Shown here: positions 25,326-31,949 of the stretch, piece by piece
How positions within the stretch are numbered: the first letter of the stretch is position 1
Layout: each line of letters starts with the position of its first letter
From: a bacterium
GTDB lineage: Bacteria; Planctomycetota; UBA1135; GCA-002686595
NCBI GenBank assembly: GCA_024226735.1
Contig: JAAELL010000200.1
Coordinates: forward strand, 1 to 32,046
Length of the DNA stretch: 32,046 nt
Direction of reading: 5' to 3'
Program-made: the position numbers and the translations under genes
Notes under the pieces: model-generated
Databases searched by the model: none
What the model was told of the DNA's origin: nothing
The model's input: the letters and a program-made list of their open reading frames with translations, nothing else

Positions 25326-26030
25326 TCAGAGCAACCGACCTCCTGCCCCCAGTAGCTGCGATCGGCCGCGGCCTACAACATGCTCGGTTGCTCGTAGGAA
25401 ACGCTGCACGCGCGCAGTCTTGATCGCCTTCCTCAGTTCAGATTCGAAGTGCGTCCCGAGCACGCGGTTGGCCTCATGCTCGACCATCACTCTGAATCGG
25501 AGTCGCGCACGTATGCGCACTTGGCGCCGGAGGAAGTAAAGAGTCGTCAGGCGGTTGGCTTGCGTACTCGCCTTGGTTGACCGCCGCGTCTTGCGCCGGA
25601 TGCGGCGACCTTCGACGAATGCCCCGCTGGCGATCACATGAGAGGGCCGTCGAGCCTTGCTGATCTTGCCCGTCTTCGTCCGTCGGACTGCTCGCGTCGG
25701 GATGGCGAAGCGGTGTCCGGAACGGGGACGCCTGATGCCGCCCGTCTCGTGAAGGACGAACATAGCGTCGAGGTGCCCGACGACTGCTCGCGTGTTCGGC
25801 CAGTCACGCTTCTCAGCCCTACGGATTCGCACGCCGCCCTCTGCCCACTTGCTCCGCAGCGTGAACACCTTCTGCATGCGACGCTTCGCAGCAGCCTGGG
25901 CATCCTGCGCTGTCCGTGTCAGAGCAAGCGCCGTCGCGAACGGGACCTGCTTGCGGCGCAGCCCGTCCATGAAGTGATCGAAGCCGCCCAGATCGGCGAC
26001 TACCTCTACATCGAAAGCGCGAACCGTCAT
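25326..26030 (-). CDS. Minor tail protein Z-like / HK97 gp10-type tail completion protein
   Basis: 234 residues. The N-terminus DHFMDGLRRKQVPFATALALTRTAQDAQAAAKRRMQKVFTLRS is the signature of tail completion proteins such as lambda gpZ: a helix with LxxTA and a basic second part. VGHLDAMFVLHETGGIRRP then AIPTRAVRRTKTGKISKARRPSHVI fits the central domain seen in such proteins. It is strongly basic (many Arg), as expected for a protein at the DNA-bearing neck. Its place before the terminase, apart from the other neck genes, is unusual. The 104 bases to the cargo gene (25222-25325) hold only a weak ATAC-TTGCG-GTAT stem and no clear terminator. Confidence 0.65.
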   Translation of the reverse strand: MTVRAFDVEVVADLGGFDHFMDGLRRKQVPFATALALTRTAQDAQAAAKRRMQKVFTLRSKWAEGGVRIRRAEKRDWPNTRAVVGHLDAMFVLHETGGIRRPRSGHRFAIPTRAVRRTKTGKISKARRPSHVIASGAFVEGRRIRRKTRRSTKASTQANRLTTLYFLRRQVRIRARLRFRVMVEHEANRVLGTHFESELRKAIKTARVQRFLRATEHVVGRGRSQLLGAGGRLL

Positions 26031-26431
26031 GACTGTTCACCAACGGACCAGAGCCAGTGCCCTTCGCGACCGCGAAGCTCAAAGGTCCCCTGTCCCAGCA
26101 AGCTGACGCCGATGACCAGCTCTGCACACAGCCGGTCCAAAGCCAGGACCGGAGTTCGGATGACGCCCAGCTGACGATCACCGTCCATCGCAACCAGGCG
26201 ACACTCTACGATTGATGCGGTCCTTAGACCTCCTGCCGTGGCCACCCCTTTCTTGCCTCTGACTGGCAATCCGAGCTCGTCTGCCAACGCTACCGAGATC
26301 ATGCAGTCCGTCGCCCCGGTATCCAGGAGCGCGCTAACCTCTTTACCGACCTCCGCTCGCGGGTGCAACACCGCCATGGTCGCCAGGCAGCGCCTGTTCT
26401 CGATCTCTCCAGAAACGACAAAGCTCGACAT
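26027..26431 (-). CDS. Retropepsin-like aspartic protease (clan AA), single domain
   Basis: 134 residues with ribosome site GGGAG 8 bases before ATG 26431. The strand VSALLDTGATDCMIS carries the active-site motif D-T-G-A (Asp37) of retropepsin-like proteases; it is preceded by a beta N-terminus (FVVSGEIENRRCLATMAVL) and followed by LGLPVRG and a GG turn, then ELVIGVSLLGQGTFEL (104-118), which corresponds to the second hydrophobic-hydrophobic-Gly psi-loop element. One DTG per chain means it must work as a homodimer, like the retroviral enzyme. No signal peptide or membrane anchor is seen. Bacterial members of this family are poorly characterised; the substrate here is unknown. It overlaps the Z-like gene by ATGA, so it is co-translated with a virion gene. 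Confidence 0.85.
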   Translation of the reverse strand: MSSFVVSGEIENRRCLATMAVLHPRAEVGKEVSALLDTGATDCMISVALADELGLPVRGKKGVATAGGLRTASIVECRLVAMDGDRQLGVIRTPVLALDRLCAELVIGVSLLGQGTFELRGREGHWLWSVGEQS

Positions 26432-26446
26432 CGTTGCTGCTCCCGA

Positions 26447-26674
26447 TTAGGCCGAGGCCACCCCTTGGCCCGAGATGACCTCCATTACGAAGAAGTCTTC
26501 TCGATCAAGGATCGCGTAGCCAGCATCGCACGCTGATTCGAAGGTCTCAAAGAAGCCGACAACCCTCACTCCATCGAGAACGACCCACATTCCCTCGAGC
26601 TGCGAAGAGGACCACGTGTGGCGCCTCTGATCGAAGATGCGGCACTCCTGATCCAGGCATGGAAGGCCCATCAC
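26447..26674 (-). CDS. Small DUF5678-like protein paired with the aspartic protease
   Basis: 75 residues from a GTG at 26674, whose GTGA overlaps the stop of the coiled-coil gene; an ATG follows directly. The core QLEGMWVVLDGVRVVGFFETFESACDAGYAI, then DREDFFVMEVI, has the plan of short DUF5678-type proteins (W-VV-G-VVG strands, an alpha helix with A and AG, then FF-V strand). In other bacteria such proteins are often encoded next to retropepsin-like proteases, which is the case here (16 bases apart). Function unknown; it could be substrate or inhibitor (inference). Confidence 0.65.
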   Translation of the reverse strand: MMGLPCLDQECRIFDQRRHTWSSSQLEGMWVVLDGVRVVGFFETFESACDAGYAILDREDFFVMEVISGQGVASA

Positions 26675-27162
26675 TTCGACTCCCTCTCTGACTCCAGGTA
26701 CGCCGCAATCCGGATGCCGAGATGCTTGAGCTCTGACTCAAACGCCACGGCTGCCTTCTCAGCCTTGGTGCGCGCCTCCTTCTCCAGCTCAAGCGCGGCC
26801 TCCAGCTTCTGAACCGTCCCAACGAGCCCGACCTTCTCCTGCTCGAGAGCCGCTAAGGCTTCTCGAGCATCGTCGAGCTCCGCTTCGAACTGCTCCCGAA
26901 GCTGCTGCTCCGCGCTGATGCGCTCGTTCAAGGCCGCGATCTCGCGCCGCATGGCGCTCTGAGACTGGGTCGCCGCCGCCAGGTCGGCCTCGCACTGCGC
27001 CTTGGCCTCCTCGCAAGCCGCCTCGACGTCCGCAGCGAGCAGCTCCCTCAAACGCGGATCTTCGACGACAGTCTGCGGCTCCCCGGGAGGGATCGGCACC
27101 TGGTTCTGCTCCAGCTTGGCGACGAAGTCGTCGGCGAACTGCTCGTACACGGTCTCGGGCAT
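26671..27162 (-). CDS. Coiled-coil protein of unknown function
   Basis: 163 residues with a strong ribosome site (AGGAGGAG) before ATG 27162. After an N-terminal about 45 residues (VYEQFADDFVAKLEQNQVPIPPGEP) it is one long charged heptad region, from VEAACEEAKAQCEADLAAATQ to EKEARTKAEKAAVAFESELKHLG, rich in Ala, Glu, Lys and Arg. Such proteins may act as scaffolds or tail accessory factors; there is no motif to decide. It is the first gene after the HNH gene and overlaps the DUF5678-like gene, so it belongs to the protease block. Confidence 0.75.
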   Translation of the reverse strand: MPETVYEQFADDFVAKLEQNQVPIPPGEPQTVVEDPRLRELLAADVEAACEEAKAQCEADLAAATQSQSAMRREIAALNERISAEQQLREQFEAELDDAREALAALEQEKVGLVGTVQKLEAALELEKEARTKAEKAAVAFESELKHLGIRIAAYLESERESK

Positions 27163-27171
27163 CGTCTCCTC

Positions 27172-27696
27172 CTAGGGTTCTGTGATCGTGACGCCGTACT
27201 TCGCGGCGATCTCCGTGAGCTTTGCGACGGAGTCGTGAGGGAGCGTGAGCAAGAGGGCGTGCGAGAGCCCGATCGCGTGGTAAAGCTCCGCTGCGTCGGA
27301 TGACGAGAGCTCGCGCCCAGGCCACCTCAGCCGTGCGACGAGTTGCCAATGCTCGCGCACCTCTGGGAACGAGAACGGCTCCGCTCGGTCCTCGCCCCAC
27401 CTCAACGGCCTGATCCACCGGTGCCAGTCCTCGACCGTGTGGTCGTGTACGTTCCCGTGGCAGATCGGACAGAGCGCGGCGCCGTTCACATCAGGGTCGT
27501 GCAGGTACTTCCACCCGACTCCGATGGAGCGCTCGACGACGTGATGAGCGTGCAGCTGCCCGACGTCGTTCATCGGGCGCCAGCCGCAGCGCTGGCAGAC
27601 CCCACGAGCAACAACAGCCTCGCGGAACGCCTTGACGGAGGCCTTGTCTCGCTTGGCCCTCCGGCCAACTCGGCGGAGCAGAGTACGCCTCAACAC
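27172..27696 (-). CDS. HNH endonuclease
   Basis: 174 residues if translation starts at GTG 27696, which has GGGAGG 6 bases upstream; the longer upstream open frame is shadow of the preceding gene. The N-terminus is very basic (MLRRTLLRRVGRRAKRDKASVK). The HNH domain is clear: VCQRCGWRP, then QLHAHHVVERS (the HH pair), then NGAALCPICHGNVHD, with two CxxC zinc pairs. After that, RWGEDRAEPFSFPEVREHWQLVARL and a helical C-terminus. Many phages place an HNH protein near the terminase, where some take part in packaging; here it lies between replication and morphogenesis blocks. Its other possible role is a homing-type nuclease. Confidence 0.88.
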   Translation of the reverse strand: MLRRTLLRRVGRRAKRDKASVKAFREAVVARGVCQRCGWRPMNDVGQLHAHHVVERSIGVGWKYLHDPDVNGAALCPICHGNVHDHTVEDWHRWIRPLRWGEDRAEPFSFPEVREHWQLVARLRWPGRELSSSDAAELYHAIGLSHALLLTLPHDSVAKLTEIAAKYGVTITEP

Positions 27697-27800
27697 GATC
27701 GGCCTCCCGAGGAAGGCGGCGGGGACGGCCCAACGCCGGCAGCTTCGAACGCCGGCGCCAGAGAGAGGGAATGGGCTCCGCCCCCGCCTTCGATCGTCAT
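27690..27800 (-). CDS. Possible small ORF (36 codons) linking loader and HNH genes
   Basis: ATG 27800 overlaps the stop of the loader-like gene (ATGA), and its stop TGA falls inside the HNH start region (GTG 27696). The peptide is rich in Gly, Ser and Pro (MTIEGGGGAHSLSLAPAF, then AAGVGPSPPPSSGGRSC) with no recognisable domain. The coupled ends suggest it keeps ribosomes moving to the HNH start, as a translational bridge. It may equally be chance. Confidence 0.4.
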   Translation of the reverse strand: MTIEGGGGAHSLSLAPAFEAAGVGPSPPPSSGGRSC

Positions 27801-28387
27801 GCCACGTACTCCACCGAGTGACCCGGCTCCTGCATCTGGGCCTGCTTCCGGTACGGGAACTTCCGCAGCCACCCTTCCGGCTCCCACGCGTTCCGGCCGT
27901 CGACGTGCGGGTGATCCCGGTCGTACGCGAGTCGGGCGAAGACCTGACCGTGACGGCGCCCGAGGTCGGCCCACTGGTTCGCTTGCTCTCCGGCCTCCGC
28001 ACCGCTTGGCCATCCGTTCCGGCGCAAGTGCTCCGGCACGACCGCAGCGAAGACCTCACGCTGCTCGTGGTAGGTCAACGGCCGATCGTCGGGTAGCGCG
28101 AATGGCAAGCACGCACCGACGGGCAACTGCGGCACGGCCTCCATCCGCCGACGCTCGGCGCGCATCTCGAGCGCCCGCTCCCGCACCATCCCGGGAGACG
28201 GCGCGTGCGGCTGGCTCCGCCCTGCTTGGATGAAGCTCTCGACTGCAGCCCGGACCTCGCCCGGCTCGACATCGGAGCCCAGGCCCATCGCCCAAGCGAA
28301 CTCGGTCTCGTCGGTGACCTGGAAGCTCCCCCAGGTCGCATCCACGATCGACAGCACGCCCCTCAGGAGCTCACGCGTTATCGCCAT
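27797..28387 (-). CDS. G39P-like helicase loader/inhibitor candidate
   Basis: 196 residues from ATG 28387, with GGAGGT upstream; 13 further codons upstream belong to the overlap with the DUF1376 gene. The N-terminal TRELLRGVLSIVDATWGSFQVTDETEFAWAMGLGSDVEPGEVRAAVESFIQAGRSQPHAPSPGMVRERA follows the layout of G39P-type helicase loader domains (a helix, a W/F residue, T-D, then W, D, V-A, and PxxG/A). The C-terminal part (EQANQWADLGRRHGQVFARL, then DGRNAWEPEGWLRKFP) is not recognised. It would load or restrain a DnaB-type helicase at the phage origin, presumably the host's, since no helicase gene is in the window. Confidence 0.6.
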   Translation of the reverse strand: MAITRELLRGVLSIVDATWGSFQVTDETEFAWAMGLGSDVEPGEVRAAVESFIQAGRSQPHAPSPGMVRERALEMRAERRRMEAVPQLPVGACLPFALPDDRPLTYHEQREVFAAVVPEHLRRNGWPSGAEAGEQANQWADLGRRHGQVFARLAYDRDHPHVDGRNAWEPEGWLRKFPYRKQAQMQEPGHSVEYVA

Positions 28388-29354
28388 CTCGCACCTCCGC
28401 GTCGACGGTTCGGGGTTCGAGCGCACCGGCCGCTTCGGACTCGGCCTTCCAGCCAGCGAGGATCTCCGCGGACCGGTCCCGCGCGCTTCCCCGCTTCCCG
28501 CTGTCCTCGAACGGGCTCCAGAGCTTCCCAGCGTTCGCCGCGAGCGCGGCCTCCACGGAGCGCACGAACCCGTCCGACCCCCAGTCGCGCGCCTGGTCGC
28601 ACAGAGCGCGCGCCGCCTCGAAGGTCACCACCCGCCTCGTCCGGCCATGCACGTGCCGCCCCCACCGGAGCAGCGCGTCCCAGCCGTCCGAGCCCTGGCC
28701 GATCCCGGCGTTCAGCGCCAGCGACTCGAGCTCGCCCGGGTTCAGCCGGAAGCCCTCGTGGGGCGTTCCTCGCGGGCGCGCGCGCGAAGCGCTCTCTGGG
28801 TGTGAGTCTCCTGGGTGGGTCTGGGTCTGGGTCTGGGTAGCATCACCGGAGCATTGCTCGGGCACTGCTCGGTGCATGCTTGGAGCATGCTCGGAGCATT
28901 CCTCGGGCATTGCTTCGGGCACTTCTCCGCGGCTTCGGCGCTCCTCCTCCTCGCGCCGACGACGCTCCTTCTCCCACCGCGTCCGTGCGGCCTTGCGGGC
29001 CTTCGCAGAGCGCCCCTCGGAACCGTCGAGAGCGTAGGAACGCTCCGTGTCCATTCGCGGGTTGAAGAGCCGATCCGGGTCGTCGGGAACCTCTTCGAAC
29101 TTCGCCCGCAGCAGGCTCCTCCACAGCTCCTCGAACTCGGTCAGGCTCAGGCCCGTCATCCGAGCCAGGCGCCGTGGGTTCGCCGGCAGGAATCCTCTCT
29201 GGCCCTGCTTGAGCAGGAGCCGCATGTAGGCGCCGAACTCTTCCGGGGTCCAGTCGTCCGTCGCAGCGAGCAACCGGTCGATCCAGAGCGCGATCCACGC
29301 CGGCGATCCATCGAGCTCGTAGCCCTTCGGGCGGTTTTCCTGAGCCTTCGCCAT
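28371..29354 (-). CDS. DUF1376 domain phage replication protein
   Basis: 327 residues from ATG 29354, which lies next to the previous stop. Residues about 15-75 match DUF1376: SPAWIALWIDRLLAATDDWTPEEFGAYMRLLLKQGQRGFLP followed by RLARMTGLSLTEFEELWRSLL. A long Arg/Glu-rich linker (ARKAARTRWEKERRRREEEERR) follows, then a low-complexity part with repeated T-Q. The C-terminal 110 residues (RLNPGELESLALNAGIG, GWDALLRWGRHVHG) are a second domain. DUF1376 proteins act in phage DNA replication initiation, like lambda O in position. The linker-coding DNA contains the iteron array and the G-rich tract described separately. Confidence 0.82.
   Translation of the reverse strand: MAKAQENRPKGYELDGSPAWIALWIDRLLAATDDWTPEEFGAYMRLLLKQGQRGFLPANPRRLARMTGLSLTEFEELWRSLLRAKFEEVPDDPDRLFNPRMDTERSYALDGSEGRSAKARKAARTRWEKERRRREEEERRSRGEVPEAMPEECSEHAPSMHRAVPEQCSGDATQTQTQTHPGDSHPESASRARPRGTPHEGFRLNPGELESLALNAGIGQGSDGWDALLRWGRHVHGRTRRVVTFEAARALCDQARDWGSDGFVRSVEAALAANAGKLWSPFEDSGKRGSARDRSAEILAGWKAESEAAGALEPRTVDAEVRDGDNA
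28813..28837 (+). repeat. G-quadruplex-type motif with five GGG runs
   Basis: GGG runs at 28813, 28817, 28823, 28829 and 28835, with loops T, TCT, TCT, TCT. It encodes the T-Q repeat of the DUF1376 protein on the other strand. Fourteen bases further the 11-bp iteron array begins. Confidence 0.8.
28851..28929. repeat. Seven tandem ~11-bp repeats (candidate replication-origin iterons)
   Basis: Units related to GCATTGCTCGG start at 28851, 28862, 28874, 28885, 28896, 28907 and 28919, spaced 11 or 12 bases. Since 11 is not a multiple of three, the protein does not repeat with the DNA, so the regularity is at the DNA level. It lies within the replication gene, as the lambda origin lies in gene O. 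An AT-rich unwinding element is not obvious nearby. Confidence 0.65.
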
Positions 29355-29356
29355 GA

Positions 29357-30112
29357 TCAGGGCGCTCCGTGGAAGACCGGAACCTCGGGCAGCAGCTCCC
29401 GGAGTGCGTTCCCGATCGCCAGCTGGGCGGCGTTGACCGCGTTCTCGAGCTCGTCCGCGAGCACGCGGATCTCGATGCACTCGCGCTCGACGTCGAGGTA
29501 CACCCCGCACCGAACGTCGACCCGGGAGAGGTCCTTGACGCCAGGGTTGGAGTACACCGACGTCTGGACCCGGAACTCCTCCGGGATCTTGTCGGCGTCC
29601 TGGACCTTCGCCTCGATGGACCTGCCCAGTGACTCGGAGCCATGGGCGGCAGACTGTGCCCCGGCGCCCGTCCGCGAGAAATCCACGCGCCGGATCGCGC
29701 TGATCACCTGGTCGACCCCGGTGCCGTGCAGGTCGAACCGCAGCAGCTTCACGGCGTCCCGAACGCTGAGGGACTCGCCATCCACCAGCGCCAAGAGGCG
29801 CTTGAAGCGCGAGGTCACCTCGAGGGGCATCGTGACGACGTCGCGCCTGTCGCCGCGATCCAAGAGCAGCTTCACGGACCTGCCGTGGTAGACCTCGGGG
29901 TCGGCCGCCATCGCTTCGTCCTGTACGGCAGCGACGATGTCCGAGAGCCCGTGCACCTCGTGATCGCGCCGCGCGGGCGGCACGTCCTCGATCGAGTACT
30001 CGGTCCCCTTGCGGACCATGACCTTCTCAGGCAGGTCCTGAATCTTGAAGGCCTCGGCGCCATTGGCCCGCCGCGCGAGCCCTTCCAATTGCTGCAGGAA
30101 CTCAGCCAGCAT
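29357..30112 (-). CDS. Possible DUF2303-like phage protein
   Basis: 251 residues from ATG 30112, overlapping the previous gene by 11 bases. The pattern of an N-terminal helix, AEAFKIQDLPEKVMVRKGTEY, and ending with EVTSRFKRLLALVDGESLSVRDAVKLLRFDLHG weakly recalls DUF2303 proteins, which sit in early operons beside recombination or replication genes. The alternation of beta strands (VDVRCGVYLDVERECIEIRVL) and helices suggests a mixed alpha/beta fold. No catalytic motif is visible. Confidence 0.55.
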   Translation of the reverse strand: MLAEFLQQLEGLARRANGAEAFKIQDLPEKVMVRKGTEYSIEDVPPARRDHEVHGLSDIVAAVQDEAMAADPEVYHGRSVKLLLDRGDRRDVVTMPLEVTSRFKRLLALVDGESLSVRDAVKLLRFDLHGTGVDQVISAIRRVDFSRTGAGAQSAAHGSESLGRSIEAKVQDADKIPEEFRVQTSVYSNPGVKDLSRVDVRCGVYLDVERECIEIRVLADELENAVNAAQLAIGNALRELLPEVPVFHGAP

Positions 30113-30467
30113 CCGTCTCGCTCCTCGGGCCCGGGGCCTCGTCGATCGTGGTTTGGTTGATGTCGTCCGGAGACAGTTCGTTGAAGTGCAAACCCGAGCG
30201 AGTCGAGCGCATGTTGTAGACCTTGGATCTCCGCTTCGGGACGGAGTCAGTCACCTGGAACCGGACGTCGCAGCTCTGCAGTTCGCCGCCATCGGGCTCG
30301 GGAACGGGAGCGATCGTCACCTTGAGCGTGACGGTGCGCGCGTCCTTCAGAGCGGGGCGGTCCTTGCAGTCCGCCTCGCACCTGCGAATCGCCTGCTCGA
30401 AGGTCTCTTTGATCCGCCCTTGGTCGAGGCCGACCAGGGACGAGAGGTTGAAGGGTTCGATGGCCAT
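30102..30467 (-). CDS. Hypothetical phage early protein
   Basis: 121 residues starting at ATG 30467; the open frame extends upstream only as shadow of the zinc-ribbon gene. GGAG lies about 12 bases before the ATG, rather far. SSLVGLDQGRIKETFEQAIRRCEADCKDRP is an amphipathic helix; DARTVTLKVTIAPVPEPDGG, then CDVRFQVTDSVPKRRSKVYNM forms beta strands. It resembles small early phage proteins of unknown role that are encoded with DUF2303-type genes. Confidence 0.7.
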   Translation of the reverse strand: MAIEPFNLSSLVGLDQGRIKETFEQAIRRCEADCKDRPALKDARTVTLKVTIAPVPEPDGGELQSCDVRFQVTDSVPKRRSKVYNMRSTRSGLHFNELSPDDINQTTIDEAPGPRSETDAG

Positions 30468-30490
30468 GTGGGGATAGATCTCCTCTCGGG

Positions 30491-30859
30491 TCAGGCCAGC
30501 TTCCTGCCGGCGTAGATGAGCCCCGTCCGCAGCGCATCGAGGCGAGCGGCCAGGAAGTTGAACCTCGCCTCGCGAAGCCGCTCTAGCGACGTCGCGTGGA
30601 TCACGTCCTCCGCGAGGTCGAGCACGCACTGAAGCGCCTCGGGCCCGCCGCGGTAGCGATTGATGAACGACCGCCAGGCGCACCGCTGAGAGCGCACGCA
30701 CTGCATCGACAGCTGATTGCGGGAGAACTCCGCGCGCAGGTCGGCGTCTGTCCTCAAGGCCTTGCGCTCGACCTCGCAGTCGACGCAGAGCCCGTCAGAC
30801 CTCGATGTCTCCTCCCCGCAGGTCCGGCAAGTGCTCAGGTCCGGGTGGGCGCCGGTCAT
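30491..30859 (-). CDS. Zinc-ribbon hypothetical protein
   Basis: 122 residues. The N-terminus carries CRTCGEE and, 11 residues on, GLCVDCEVE: two CxxC pairs of a zinc ribbon. The remaining part is helical (LRTDADLRAEFSRNQLSMQ, YRGGPEALQCVLDLAEDVIHATSLERLREARFNFLAARLDALR). No enzyme motif is recognised. A role in DNA binding or as an adaptor is plausible. ATG 30859 overlaps the stop of the membrane protein gene. Confidence 0.72.
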   Translation of the reverse strand: MTGAHPDLSTCRTCGEETSRSDGLCVDCEVERKALRTDADLRAEFSRNQLSMQCVRSQRCAWRSFINRYRGGPEALQCVLDLAEDVIHATSLERLREARFNFLAARLDALRTGLIYAGRKLA

Positions 30860-31017
30860 CTCGACACCCGCTGTTGCTCGAGCGTGCGCTGCCGACTCCG
30901 AAGACCACGGAGGTACTCCTGGAGCCTCTTCTCCTCGTGCGCGCCCCAGACGGAGCCAATGAACATCCCCAGGCCCAACGCGGTCGCGAGCGCGAACGTC
31001 AACGCCATGCCGCTCAT
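30856..31017 (-). CDS. Small single-pass membrane protein
   Basis: 53 residues from ATG 31017, overlapping the previous stop (ATGA); the much longer open frame upstream is a shadow. Residues 4-23 (MALTFALATALGLGMFIGSVWG) form one transmembrane segment, followed by a basic coiled-coil-like tail (HEEKRLQEYLRGLRSRQRTLEQQR). It has the shape of a small membrane-anchored phage protein; a holin or spanin role cannot be shown because no lysis genes are near. Confidence 0.6.
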   Translation of the reverse strand: MSGMALTFALATALGLGMFIGSVWGAHEEKRLQEYLRGLRSRQRTLEQQRVSR

Positions 31018-31250
31018 GCCGGACCTCCGTCGCCGATCAGTTCCTCGACGGCGCGCAGCTGATCCGAGCCAGTGAGCTCCGGATAGCCGCAGTCGCGCAC
31101 GAGGTCCGCGAGCGCGCGCGCGGCGTCGACCACCTGTGCGTGCCCGATCGCAACCGGCTCGAGCTTGTCGAACACGCCGGCAGCCTGGACCGACCGTCCG
31201 CCAGCTGTCGCCTGCCCCATGTGGAGCATCAGCTCGTCGAGGCACTTCAA
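31014..31250 (-). CDS. Hypothetical early protein
   Basis: 78 residues from a TTG at 31250 that overlaps the previous stop (TTGA); an ATG lies seven codons further in. LQAAGVFDKLEPVAIGHAQVVDAARALADLV-like helices and an acidic end. No similarity recognised. The coupling by overlap on both sides is the main support for its reality. Confidence 0.5.
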   Translation of the reverse strand: MKCLDELMLHMGQATAGGRSVQAAGVFDKLEPVAIGHAQVVDAARALADLVRDCGYPELTGSDQLRAVEELIGDGGPA

Positions 31251-31750
31251 GACGCCAGCACCCGGAAGTCGCTCGCCTCGGTGTAGCCCCGACCAGGGAG
31301 GACGTTCCCGGTCGCACTGTCACGAACCCAGAAGACGCCCTGCATCCGAACCGTCGTCGACTCCCACGGAGCCGACAGGTTCAAGATGCGGTCGAACGAT
31401 TCCCCCACGGGTGGCGGACCATGCCCGTTCGAGAACCAGCCAGTGATGGCTGGAACCAACGGCGCGCCGACGCACGTGCCGCCAACGAACGGGCCGGCCG
31501 TCGCCGCGCCGAGCACCACCAGGCCGAATGTGCCCGGCGAGCCGGTCGACTGGAACCACAGATCACCCGTCGATGGACACTCCACCGGGAGCACGCGCGC
31601 CCACACCTGAGCCGGGTGACCTGTCGGCGCGCACCACGTGTACGGCGCGTACTCGCCGGGGAGCGCGGCGTCGTGGCAAGGAAGCGACGGCTGTTGTTGT
31701 GCGCTCGCAGCCAAAGCAACGAGCGCGAGCGCCGTGAAGGTGATGCTCAC
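31247..31750 (-). CDS. Secreted protein of unknown function
   Basis: 167 residues from a GTG at 31750, the first gene of the minus-strand operon. An N-terminal signal peptide (residues 1-17, TALALVALAASA, cleavage after ASA) is followed by four cysteines (about 25, 40, 58, 93), an aromatic-rich middle, and beta strands (GTFGLVVLGAATAGPFVGGTCVG, VRMQGVFWVRDSATGNVLPG). Its style (G-rich, with VWVRDSATG-like end strands) reminds me of secreted proteins of Planctomycetota, a weak hint. A signal peptide is odd for an early-operon phage gene; a cargo or lysogenic conversion role is possible. Confidence 0.6.
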   Translation of the reverse strand: MSITFTALALVALAASAQQQPSLPCHDAALPGEYAPYTWCAPTGHPAQVWARVLPVECPSTGDLWFQSTGSPGTFGLVVLGAATAGPFVGGTCVGAPLVPAITGWFSNGHGPPPVGESFDRILNLSAPWESTTVRMQGVFWVRDSATGNVLPGRGYTEASDFRVLAS

Positions 31751-31904
31751 TCGGCACCCCCTTCTTGCGAGTCGGGCAAGTCGGTGGACGGAATGTGGCC
31801 GCTACGCTGTCCATCCGCGTCACACTCGCCGCTTTTGGCGCGGCTCTCGGTGTCACATGAAGGCGTATCGCGTCGCTTCTTGCCCTGCCCGTCGCATTGC
31901 CCCT
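31751..31904. other. Non-coding phage end region next to the attachment site
   Basis: 154 bases without a supported gene. A minus-strand open frame through here is the antisense of the tRNA end. There are small repeats: cttcttgc twice (31762 and 31877 region), a CTTGC/GCAAG inverted repeat near 31764-31780, and a GCC-GCTTTT-GGC stem. These may be recombinase arm sites, but no integrase gene lies in the window to support this. Confidence 0.35.
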
Positions 31905-31949
31905 CTGTTAACCGCAGTGTCGTAGGTTCGAGTCCTACTCGGGGAGCCA
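31905..31949 (+). tRNA. 3' part of tRNA-Asn (GTT): attachment-site remnant
   Basis: 45 bases, from anticodon loop CTGTTAA (31905-31911) through the 3' anticodon strand, variable loop, T arm GTAGG-TTCGAGT-CCTAC, the 3' acceptor strand TCGGGGA, discriminator G and CCA (31947-31949). The 5' half is missing: neither TCCCCGA acceptor strand nor a matching 5' anticodon strand is found upstream. This is the duplicated tRNA end left when a phage integrates into the 3' end of a tRNA gene, with phage to the left and host to the right. Confidence 0.75.

Noticed and set aside
24082..25326. Minus-strand 414-codon open frame opposite the cargo gene
   Set aside because: It has no domain pattern, is full of Arg/Cys/Ser typical of antisense reading, and the plus-strand frame has a clear ribosome site, promoter and membrane segments.
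31874..31949. A complete tRNA-Asn gene
   Set aside because: The 5' acceptor strand TCCCCGA, the D arm and the 5' anticodon strand are all missing upstream of 31905.
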